A stretch of DNA of 64,000 nucleotides, from NCBI GenBank assembly GCA_963971405.1, contig OZ020485.1, positions 42,839,469-42,903,468 on the forward strand, written 5' to 3'. Below the pieces are notes generated by a model, which saw only the letters and a program-made list of their open reading frames with translations, had not been told where the DNA came from and ran no database searches. This document shows, piece after piece, positions 55,708-64,000 of this stretch (positions within the stretch are counted from its first letter, which is position 1; each line of letters begins with the position of its first letter). This DNA is from Psococerastis gibbosa. Lineage: Eukaryota; Arthropoda; Insecta; Psocodea; Psocidae. The translations under genes were made by a program, and so were the position numbers.

Positions 55708-56096
55708 GGCGCCGATTCCACCGACCGGCTAGGGCTAAATACAAAAACGGTGACGTGGTAGCAGCCATTCAAGACTTAGGCGGGGTTTCCACCGACCTCG
55801 CATTGCAGAATGCAAATGACATTGACGGAAATGTTTGTTTTACTCTATGCCATAGTTAAAATTGATCAATGATCATAGAGTAAAATCATAAACAAACTAA
55901 AATTAAAAAATGGCGTCATGGGATATGTTAATTACAAACATTTAGATTTCTATAAAAAGAAAAACAAACATTTTTCCGTGAATGTAATTTGCATTCTGCA
56001 ATGTGAGGTCGGTGGAAACCCCGCCTAAGTCTTGAATGTCTGCTAGCACGTCACCGTTTTTGTATTTAGCCCTAGCCGGTCGGTGGAATCCCCACC
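55708..56096. mobile_element. Two-layer composite MITE, copy 4
   Basis: Outer termini GGCGCCGATTCCACCGACCG and GGTCGGTGGAATCCCCACC, TAA on both sides; inner MITE 55779-56025 with ends GGCGGGGTTTCCACCGACCT. The best-preserved inner ends. Confidence 0.85.
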
Positions 56097-56099
56097 TAA

Positions 56100-56267
56100 G
56101 GCCCGGTGCACATGGACGATCTTGCAGTTGCGTCTTTTCTATTGTAGCCACAAGGCCAGCAGATGATGTATTGACGATTTCGGAAGCTGACGGCAAGTAG
56201 ACTAACCATTCACAAAGCCCTATCCATACAATGATAAAATACGTCGGTAAATCCGCCCGAGTGTACC
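56100..56267. mobile_element. Possible MITE with GGCCCGGTGCAC ends
   Basis: Starts GGCCCGGTGCACATGG directly after the TAA of the composite MITE and ends gcccgagtgtacc followed by TTA. The termini are only roughly complementary; the end is related to 51923. Confidence 0.4.
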
Positions 56268-56315
56268 TTAAAAATAAGCCAATCCATGGATCCGCACAAT
56301 TGCAGCACTCTATAG

Positions 56316-57441
56316 CAGTGGCGTAACAAATTTTTGGGGGCCCTTACAGAGCAGTGGGGCCTCCCTACAATTTTATGCAATTACACTAGGCTTAAACTTG
56401 CATTTTCTTTTCTTAAATTAGTTATTTATTTATTTTTATATTTTTTTTTCCAGAAAATCCCCCCCCATCTAGGATGGAGAGCCTAGACAGAACACTACGG
56501 CTGCAGACAGACCCCAACCTATAGGAATGGTGTGTTTGCCCTACATAAAGAAAGTCACGGATCGCATTGGGAAACTTTTCGAACGTCATAACAACAAAAC
56601 CGTGTTCAAGCCTACGCAACAGCTCCAATGCATGATAAGATCAGCCAAGGATCAGAGAGACCCATTAACATCAGCCGGTGTGTACCGAATTCCTTGCTCT
56701 TGTGGAGAAGTATACATAGGTACGACTAAACGCAGCGTAAATACGAGGATAGAAGAACATAAACGAAGCTGCCGCCGTCTACAACCGGAGAAGTCCGCGA
56801 TTGCCGAGCACGTACTAACACAATCTGGACACACGGTGCACTACAATCAGGCGACTGTCTTGTCACGGGCTACTCAATATTTCCCCAGACTACACAGAGA
56901 AGCTATTGAAATATACAAGCACCAACACAATTTCAACAGAAAGGAAGAAGGCTTAAAGGTGAACTCTGGTATCCGGCGCTGAACAAAACAACAACGAAAA
57001 GGATGACGTCAGCCAATTGGGAAAAACAAGGTAATGGAAATTCCCCAGCGGGACATGTTGTGTTGAGAGCGAGCACATCCTCGCTCTCAACACAACAACA
57101 ACAACAACGTCCAGGTATAAAGGTCAGTGCGCAGCCCCCTACCCAGTCACTCGCTACGGAGCCACCGAGGTACAACCTTCGAAGTCTACGCAGCGCCCGC
57201 CACTGAAGATGTCGACCGCAGATGTTGACGAAACGTTTGGAAGTTCACCTTCAATTCGACCATGGCCCATCAGCCCGGATTCTACTGGTTCTTCATTTGA
57301 CTCCGGTCGTGAAAGCCTTTGCAGTTACAAAGTTGAAATTATTTATATTATTTTAACTATGCTGATAATATATTTTATATTATTGGAGTATTTATAGTGT
57401 TAGCGCCTTGTATTACTTGCTACCCTTCTGTTACGCCACTG
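56316..57441. mobile_element. hAT-type ends enclosing a Penelope-like fragment
   Basis: CAGTGGCGTAAC at 56316 and GTTACGCCACTG ending at 57441, with 8-base flanks agreeing at 6 of 8 (ctctatag, ctcaatgg). The same type of end is at 37445 and 41428. Inside lies the GIY-YIG fragment. Confidence 0.5.
56527..57397 (+). mobile_element. Penelope-like element fragment with GIY-YIG endonuclease
   Basis: A 151-codon open frame carries the GIY-YIG nuclease of Penelope-like elements: AGVYRIPCSCGEVYIGTTKR, then NTRIEEHKRSC and SAIAEHVL. It is followed by a Gln/Thr-rich stretch, RYNLRSLR, and a non-coding tail related to 1545-1660 and 58545-58640. The reverse transcriptase is absent, so only the 3' part survives. 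Confidence 0.85.
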
Positions 57442-58233
57442 CTCAATGGAGGTTATTTTTATTTCGATTCTCTACGACTTCTACAATCTCTTGATCGTGA
57501 CACTTTTTAATTACATTTTTCAGCAAGTCGTCAAAATGTTTCCATCGACGTTCTGAAGATAAATATAATTGATAAACACTAATACATAGCATGTATAAGG
57601 CAGTAACTTGGTGAATTAAATATAAATGGTAGTGTCATCCCTAGTGGTCCTCCATGGGCGACCTATGTCTACAGACCTCTTATTAATCTTAAATAAAGGC
57701 TAATAAGGATGCAAAAGATTGGAGTAATTAGGCTAAACTCGTAAATTCTGTGTAAAACATACAGCAAAAGAACCAAACAGTATATTCACATGATATCAGA
57801 CAAATTTTTGTAAGATCCGTTACCACGAACGTAAAAGAAGCTACCAATTGCGACACCAGAACGATCTCCGGCATTTGGAGGAAATTGGTTATTTTATATT
57901 AGATAAAAAAAGTTTTTGGCGTAGCTAGCCTACGAACATGCATTGCTAATAACTTCTTTAGACAATACCAATGTTGGTTACCACAGGTCTCCCATAGCTG
58001 CATATGCAGAGACGAGTACGAGCATTCTACCAAAAATTTTTGTAAAAAAAAGTACATATTATGTGCATATATGAATACCATAGAAGAACCCTAAATATGA
58101 CTGATTTGTGGGGATTGTCTGCGTAAAAAAAATTCAGTGATTTCTGTTTCCACCTTTATTTTTGTTTTAACTTAATCAATTAATAATAATAATAATTATT
58201 AATATCTCAATTAAAAAACGCTTAATTACTACC
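57442..58233. other. RRS1 3' flank
   Basis: AT-rich, no ORF. It should contain the RRS1 3' UTR on the minus strand. Confidence 0.35.
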
Positions 58234-61200
58234 TTATCTCCTCTTTCTGCCACCTTTGGATTTTCCTCCAACTCTTTTCTTGGCGCCAGGCTTTGCTCCC
58301 ACACCCGCCTTACTTGTTTTTGCTTGTGGTCCTCGGAATTTACCACCTTTTGCTCCTGTTTTGGTCTTGCCAGCGGAAGTATTTTTCTTTTTCGTAGGTC
58401 TTTTTTTCTTATTCTCCCTAAAATAAATTTAAATAAATACAATATTTGACTAGATGTTTCTGTTTTCTTGACATTCACCTTTTAGCAGTCAATGAATATG
58501 ACTAAAATCCGTGCTGTGCCTCCTATATACAATCTTAAAGTTTACGTAATACCACTGAAGATGCCGACCACCGATGTTGAATAAACGTTTGGAAGTACGC
58601 CAATTAACCTAGATTCTACTGTATCATCATCTGACTCCCGCCGTAAAAGCCATAGAAAAAACTGATATTTATTGTCATCCATGCAGTCTAATTATTTAAA
58701 AAAAAATCATACTACATGACTATTGCAGAGGAAGATTTCCACATTTTTTTAATGAAGATATTCAATTTTCATAGGAATCATGGAAATAAAAACCAGGTTA
58801 ACCGCCAAAATCATTATTTTGAGTTATCACGATTTTTGTATGCCATAATGTCGTGACTTGACAGACTTGCCATCTATCTAACAACTGCAACTACAATTTT
58901 GCGACTATCGCTTGCCGCCGTTTTCAGAACATTGACCATGTCACTGAAAAAACTAATTTCGCATTTTTGGCGGTTAACCCGGTTTTTATTATATATAAAT
59001 ATTAGAAACGTACTCAGCATTCATAACGTGAACTTCTTTGTCAACAGCATTTTCAATAGTTATCTTGGGTTTTTTGTTGAGAATATTATCTACTAGCGCC
59101 AGACTCCGTTTCTTCTCATCCGTGCTGGTATGCGATAACTTCCGCTTGCTGTTTCCCGGCAGCATGTCCTTGACGTTCTTTGCCTGTTTCTCTTTAGGCA
59201 ATGCTGCTTGAAACTTGCCCAATGATGCGGTAGAAACCTTAGCTAATGTCAACGCAGCACCTGTTGAATAGAACTAAGCCATTTAGAGTAAACAGGTCTT
59301 AGATGTAAATACTTTAACAATTACAATTAATACTACCCACCGGAAAAAGGGTCTGTAAATATTTCAATTGAAAAAATAAGACATCAGATACCAACGGATA
59401 CTTTCAAACATTACTGTACTATTATTAAATTAACAAAAAATCATCAAATTGGAACAGATTTAACCTAGGCCAAAGTGATTTTAAAATTACTCTACGAGAG
59501 GAAGGATAAAATCTCATAGTACATTTTCCAGTTCTGTCATTATTTTTGAGACTACAAAATCACTCAATTAAATAGGTTAAATAATATAAATATACATTTT
59601 GATAAATTCTAATTACTCCTCTAAAGTTCTTTTAGGAATATTCTTGAAGAGTAGAAATCAGACGTAACAAGGAAAGAACATATCATTTTTTATTTATATT
59701 TTTAAATTTTCTTTCGATTTTAATTTCCCTGACTTTTCACGTACTTGAGTACCCACAACATTCGGACTAAGAGACAATTAATAATATATTCATAAGTTTG
59801 TAAGAGATTGGATACCACATATATTGCATAATAGTTTTAGTCCTTACCAAGCTGCTCAGACGTTGTTTTAGCCGTGGGAACTAGGCCAGTTTTCGGAATT
59901 TTAATCTTATTTGCCTTTGCCAAATTTCGTAATCTCTGGAACTCATTCTTAGCAACTCTTTCACTTTTTTCCGATTTCTTTTTTTCAAATTGGTCTTCAT
60001 ATGGGTCAGCATTTCCAGGAACTTCAATAACCCAATCCTTTTCTTTTTCAGCTTCAGCGCGTTTGTAACCATGTAAGGGCACCCATTTCTACAAAATAAA
60101 AAAACATAATAAATGCATGCTTCTTATCCAATATCAACTTTATTAATATTCAATAAAACAAAGCTTGAGAGGCGTTTTTTAAGACATTGGAACTATAACA
60201 TGAGAATTAATTTTCTTAAGAAAACAATTTTTTGTGCACCAAATGATTAAAATGGCCAAAAAACAAAAAGGCCTAATTTACAGCAAGTGGCTAGACCCAG
60301 CATGACTCAGAGTGCTGGGCCTTGAAAAGGCCGAAGAAGAAAGACTGCATGTGGCCGAGATGCGGATGCTACGACGGCCCCTGGGCTTCACACTAGCTGA
60401 TAGTCCCCGCAAAGACGAAATAAGAGCTGAAATGAACACTGCTGGCATGGTCGATAAAGCTCGGGAACGATGGCTGCCATGGTGGGGCCACGTCGAAAGA
60501 AGGCAACTAAATGACCTGATAAAACGGGTAAAACACATCGAAGCTGAGGGAAAAAGAAGTCGAGGACGGCTCAGGCTGACAGAAAAGCAAAAATCAACCA
60601 AAACCTCAGAATTGTAGGAGCAACTGCAGCCGAAGCACAGAATCGCAAGGAGTGGAAGAGAACATGCCGTACCGCTGACCCGTCTTAGGCGTAGAAAAAG
60701 TAAAAGTAAAGTACTTATTAACTTTATAATGTCCAAAATTACCAGTAGAAACATAACAGAAATTAGAGGTTAATGAAAAACTGGACTTGGCGGGATTCGA
60801 ACCCACGATCTACGCCTAACCGCTCGACCACAAGCCCACACAAGAACAGTTGATGAATGATTATCCTCTAATTTCTGTTATAACCTGGAGGTTGCTTCTT
60901 CAATCACAAGTTAATTTAAAGAGTCAGTGTTATATACCCCATACAGGGTTTGTGCGGAAAGTAATGTCAGTGATTTTTTTTTTTACCGAAACTGTACGCA
61001 CAAGCGCGCGGTTTACTGGCTCAGATTGTGGTGGGGGGATCTGGCAACAAGTTGGCTACCGATCGTTGTATTGCTCACATCAGTTGTTCTATGTGAGTAG
61101 GTACAGTAACCCGGTGCAAGAAGAAAAAAAGCGTTTGCTTGAGTAACGGATGGCAATCAAGTTTTGTGTAAAACTGGAGAGGAGTGCTGCGGAAGCCATT

Positions 61201-63819
61201 ATAATGTTGAAGAAGGCTTTCAACTAAGATTGCCTTTCGGGTAGGCAAATTTTCCGGTGGCACAAGGTCTTCGCAGAAGGTCGAGAAGACGCCAACGTCG
61301 AGCCCCGCGCTGGACGGCCATCAACCTTCACTACTGTTGTCTGTTGAAGGTTTTAGTAATGTTTAATTCATCGGAAATCAAACGAACACTTACACGACGA
61401 TCATTGTTCAACAAGTCACGCACATGTTGCATATTGTCGTTGGTAGTGGAGATTGATGGCCGTTCAGCGCGGGGCTCATCGTTGGCGTCTTCCCGAAGGC
61501 TTTGTGCCACCGGAAAATTTGACTACCCGAAAGGCAGTCTTCGTCGAAAGCCTTCTTCGACATTATAATGGTTTCCGCAGCACTCTTCTCCACTTCTACA
61601 TAAAACTAGATCGCCATCTGTTGCTCAAGCAAACGCTATTTTTCTTCATGCACCGGGTTACTGTACCGACTCACATGGAACAACTGATGTGACCACTACA
61701 ACGATCGGTAGCCAGCTGACGCTTGTTGGAACTTGTTGCCATATCCCCCCACCAAAATCTGAGCCGGTAAAGCGCGCGCTTGCGCGTAGTCTCCGTAAAA
61801 AAAATTCACTGACATTACTTTCCGGACAAACCCTGTATAATACTGCAATAATGTGTAAAGCATTACCTTTATGGCATTTAGTAAGCTTACAGACTTGTTC
61901 GGTTAGATAGCTGTGCTAACGTGTCTAACATTACGAATCATGTCAATACAAGCATATAAGTAGAGGATATTCATCAACTGTTCTTGTGCGGGCTTGTGGT
62001 CGAGCGGTTAAGACGACGCCCCGGTTAGGCGTAGATTGTGGGTTCGAATCACGCCAAGTCCAGTTTTTCGTTATCCTCTAATTTCTGTTATAACCTGGAG
62101 GTTGCCTCTTCAACCAAAAGTTAATTTAAAAAGTCAGTGTGATATACCCCATATAATACTGCAATAATGTGCAGTAGAAACATGTCTAATATGATAATAG
62201 GGTTGGCGTGAAAAACGACAGTAGATGCAGACTGTGTGAAGTTGAAGAAGAAACAGCTGAACACATTCTCTTTGAATGTGAAGCGCTGGAACAAACTCGA
62301 TACCAAACTCTTGGCCACCCTAGGTCTGAAGAGGACACCATCCGATCTAATCCCATCACAAAAACACTAGAATTTATCAAAAAGACTGGTGTTATAAGAT
62401 GGGCGTAGACGGCAAACGTGGAAGCAAAAGACCTTCTAGGTCGACGCTTATAGGAACTGAAACGAGTAGGCCCCACGAAGGGAAAAAAAAAAAATGATAA
62501 AGACAATATCATCTTTAAAATTAGAATGATCAATGCGATGAGACACAGACTTTAGTTAATCAATCAATGAATCTTAGGGTAAAGGCCAAGTGAAGCTACC
62601 CCGAGGTTCAAAAAGTCGGATGAAAATGCATATGAATTGGAAGGCAAACGCCCCATTGTCAAGATAATTATATTCTAAGGATTGTTTTATTTACATGTCT
62701 CCAACATGTTCCTTCCATAAAATTTGTCGTAAGCAATAAGTTCCTGTACCAGCCAATGTAAAAATTCGAGATAAAATGGACTGAAGTAAATAATTATGCT
62801 TTTCCGACCTTAATTAATTCAGAAATGGATTTCACTTCAGCTAATAAATAAGCGATATGCCAAATTTTGCTATTTTATTAGGGGGTAGCTTAACTAGATC
62901 TTTACCAATCTAGTCTCTGACCAAACAAAGTGGGTTTGACGGCGTCCATAAAACGCTCTCTAACCCGATGTATTTATAGTTCTTTACTGATTCATGGTTC
63001 AACGGCCCATAGAGTTGTCTAAAATAGATATATTGAAAAACAAACTAAGAGACTACACAGAGACGTTATAAAAATTATGTCTTTTCTTATTTATTGCTAC
63101 AATTATATATATATATATTTTCATTCAATTCTTAACTTATTATTGAAACATACCTTCAGCATCTCGTCCCATTTCAGTTTGTCCTTCTTTTTCTTTTGAA
63201 TACCTTTTTCTTTAGCGAATCTCTCCCATTTGGTAGGCTCTCTAGGCTTAGGTGGTGGCATGGCTCTAGGTAAAATAGTCGTCGGCTTTGGAAGTTGAAT
63301 GAACACTCCGTCTTCATTTTTCTCTTTAGGCAAAGCGAACACTTCATTAAATAGTAACTGTGCATTATCTCGCGCTAATTTCCTTAAGTCATCTTCCAAA
63401 TTATTCCTAGAAATATGTCCAGTTATATTATTGTATAATAACAATGGTATTTTGTTTTAGAAAATATTAGTTTTCTGTCGGTATCATTTTGTGAGTTTCC
63501 TTGGTGACTTCGTGGAACTTGGGAACATCTTGGGAAGAAGTAAAATCCACAGTAAATATAGTTACAGTGTATCATTACGTTTTTACATCTCCCTAGGATG
63601 GTGTGTCATTTTATTATAATAAAATTTAACTATGGTTTGCAGCAGGTTATTGACGCAATAACCAAAACTTGTTACTCACCCAGTAAGTTTCAGTTCATTT
63701 TCATCATACGCCAGAAGGGAACCTAGGTCGAATTTGAGTTCTAAATGCTTCTTAACAGTCGTACTTTCACGGGCTTTCTTTTCATCTTCTAAAATTCTAT
63801 TTATTATTTCAGATGCCAT
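58234..63819 (-). CDS. RRS1: RRS1, ribosome biogenesis regulatory protein
   Basis: Nucleolar factor that brings 5S rRNP into the pre-60S ribosome with RPF2. Five exons in phase on the minus strand: 63819-63680, 63406-63154, 60088-59848, 59260-59014, 58417-58234; 354 residues (human 365). The N terminus MASEIINRILEDEKKARES leads to HLELKFDLGSLLAYD, then LARDNAQLLFNEVFALP, PPKPREPTKWERFAKEKGI, DWVIEVPGNADPYEDQF, RVAKNEFQRLRNLAKANK and LAKVSTASLGKFQAALPKEK, all RRS1 family blocks. The last 60 residues are a Lys/Gly/Arg-rich tail. Intron 2 holds LINE, tRNA-derived and mariner sequence. A hAT element begins 64 bases upstream of the ATG. Confidence 0.95.
58545..58640 (+). repeat. Penelope-like element 3' tail (relic)
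   Basis: ccactgaagatgccgacc, aaacgtttggaagt and gattctact match the tail at 57200-57345. It lies in RRS1 intron 4. Confidence 0.5.
60285..60695 (+). mobile_element. LINE C-terminal fragment
   Basis: Reads RLHVAEMRMLRRPLGFTLAD, WLPWWGHVERRQLND and GKRSRGRLRL, a typical LINE C-terminal tail (HVAEMRMLRW...RWWGHV). 5'-truncated; RRS1 intron 2. Confidence 0.75.
60782..60837 (-). repeat. tRNA-derived sequence with internal deletion
   Basis: Acceptor-like GGGCTTG pairs with CAAGTCC. B box GGTTCGAATCCC is intact. About 16 bases of the D/anticodon region present at 62006-62022 are missing. Part of a tRNA-related repeat, not a working tRNA. Confidence 0.7.
60944..61835. mobile_element. Palindromic mariner derivative
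   Basis: Ends CAGGGTTTGTGCGGAAAGTA and, inverted, CAGGGTTTGTCCGGAAAGTA, with TA on both sides. The two halves are inverse copies of the same mariner transposase start (QIFRWHK helix-turn-helix): plus strand at 61180-61320, minus strand at 61593-61440. It cannot encode a full transposase. Confidence 0.85.
61955..62165 (+). mobile_element. tRNA-derived repeat (SINE-like), with empty site for the mariner
   Basis: Head 61990-62062 folds as a tRNA: 7-bp acceptor, GTCG/CGAC D stem, 5-bp anticodon stem ACGCC/GGCGT, B box GGTTCGAATC. The loop CCGGTTA lacks U33 and the T stem has a mismatch, so it is a pseudo-tRNA. The body ctctaatttctgttataacc ... gatataccccatataatactgc follows. Confidence 0.7.
62200..62495 (+). 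mobile_element. LINE C-terminal fragment with A-run
   Basis: Reads KNDSRCRLCEVEEETAEHIL and FECEALEQTRYQTLG, the R1/jockey-type C-terminal zinc knuckle. It continues to an A-run at 62484-62495. 5'-truncated. Confidence 0.75.
62500..63120. other. RRS1 intron 2 remainder
   Basis: AT-rich, with a short (AT)n run at 63105-63117. No other feature. Confidence 0.35.
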
Positions 63820-63882
63820 GCTTTATTTTCAATAAAGAAAGTTGAAAGTAAAATGTAAATAAATATGGTTTCGTGGTAATAC

Positions 63883-64000
63883 CAGTGTTGCCGGGCGTGT
63901 CATATGAAATATCACGCCACTGACGTTCAAAATTCACGACATATCACGCAAGCAACTAATCGGCGAATATATATGCATATTAATATAATATATACATATA
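63883..64000. mobile_element. hAT-type element, left end, runs off the window
   Basis: CAGTGTTGCCGGGCGTGTCA and the following 100 bases are nearly identical to 41175-41290. The other end is beyond the window. Confidence 0.75.

Noticed and set aside
57195-57240. Hammerhead-ribozyme-like CTGAAGA ... stem ... GAAAC in the Penelope-like tail
   Set aside because: Helix II can form, but I could not find matching helix I/III strands with a proper cleavage triplet, so a ribozyme is not supported.
61990-62062. A genuine tRNA gene
   Set aside because: The fold is tRNA-like, but U33 is missing, the T stem is mismatched, and a deleted copy lies nearby at 60782-60837. It is part of a dispersed repeat.

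Overview
The window is eukaryotic nuclear DNA, AT-rich, with GT-AG introns and a heavy load of DNA transposons, LINEs and short inverted-repeat elements. The gene set and the transposon families suggest an arthropod, perhaps a hemipteroid insect. The taxon is inference and is not fixed by the sequence.

Host genes from left to right: ribulose-5-phosphate 3-epimerase (166-3633, minus, last exon off the left edge); a gamma-glutamyltransferase family membrane protein with a degenerate active site (3997-12618, plus), sharing a 363-base intergenic space with the epimerase; a CREG homologue with an unusual charged N-terminal extension (14720-18021, plus); HYPK, the NatA/ribosome-associated chaperone (19148-23533, minus); a Cys-rich, single-pass, PPxY-tailed Shisa/WBP1-like protein (43493-54716, minus); and RRS1, a 60S ribosome-assembly factor (58234-63819, minus). 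All were assembled exon by exon with consistent splice phases. A THAP-domain ORF and an SGNH-hydrolase ORF (38023-40042, minus) are probably transposon-derived.

The most striking object is a complete Transib DNA transposon at 25854-29851. It has a perfect 5-bp target duplication (CGTCG), 36-bp perfect terminal inverted repeats beginning with the V(D)J heptamer CACAGTG, and a four-exon gene with no breaks for a 663-residue RAG1-core-like transposase that keeps the DDE triad and the zinc-binding His pair. It looks capable of activity.

The rest is a layered record of mobile elements: several families of TTA/TAA-flanked (PIF/Harbinger-like) MITEs, including a two-layer nested MITE present four times with the same internal junction; palindromic MITEs, one of which supplies the stop codon of the PPxY gene; hAT-type elements with 8-bp duplications; a palindromic mariner derivative with a paralogous empty site; two RNase H-bearing LINEs with clear 11-bp target duplications; many LINE tails; a Penelope-like GIY-YIG fragment; and tRNA-derived repeats. 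Introns carry much of this load, and most host exons are untouched.
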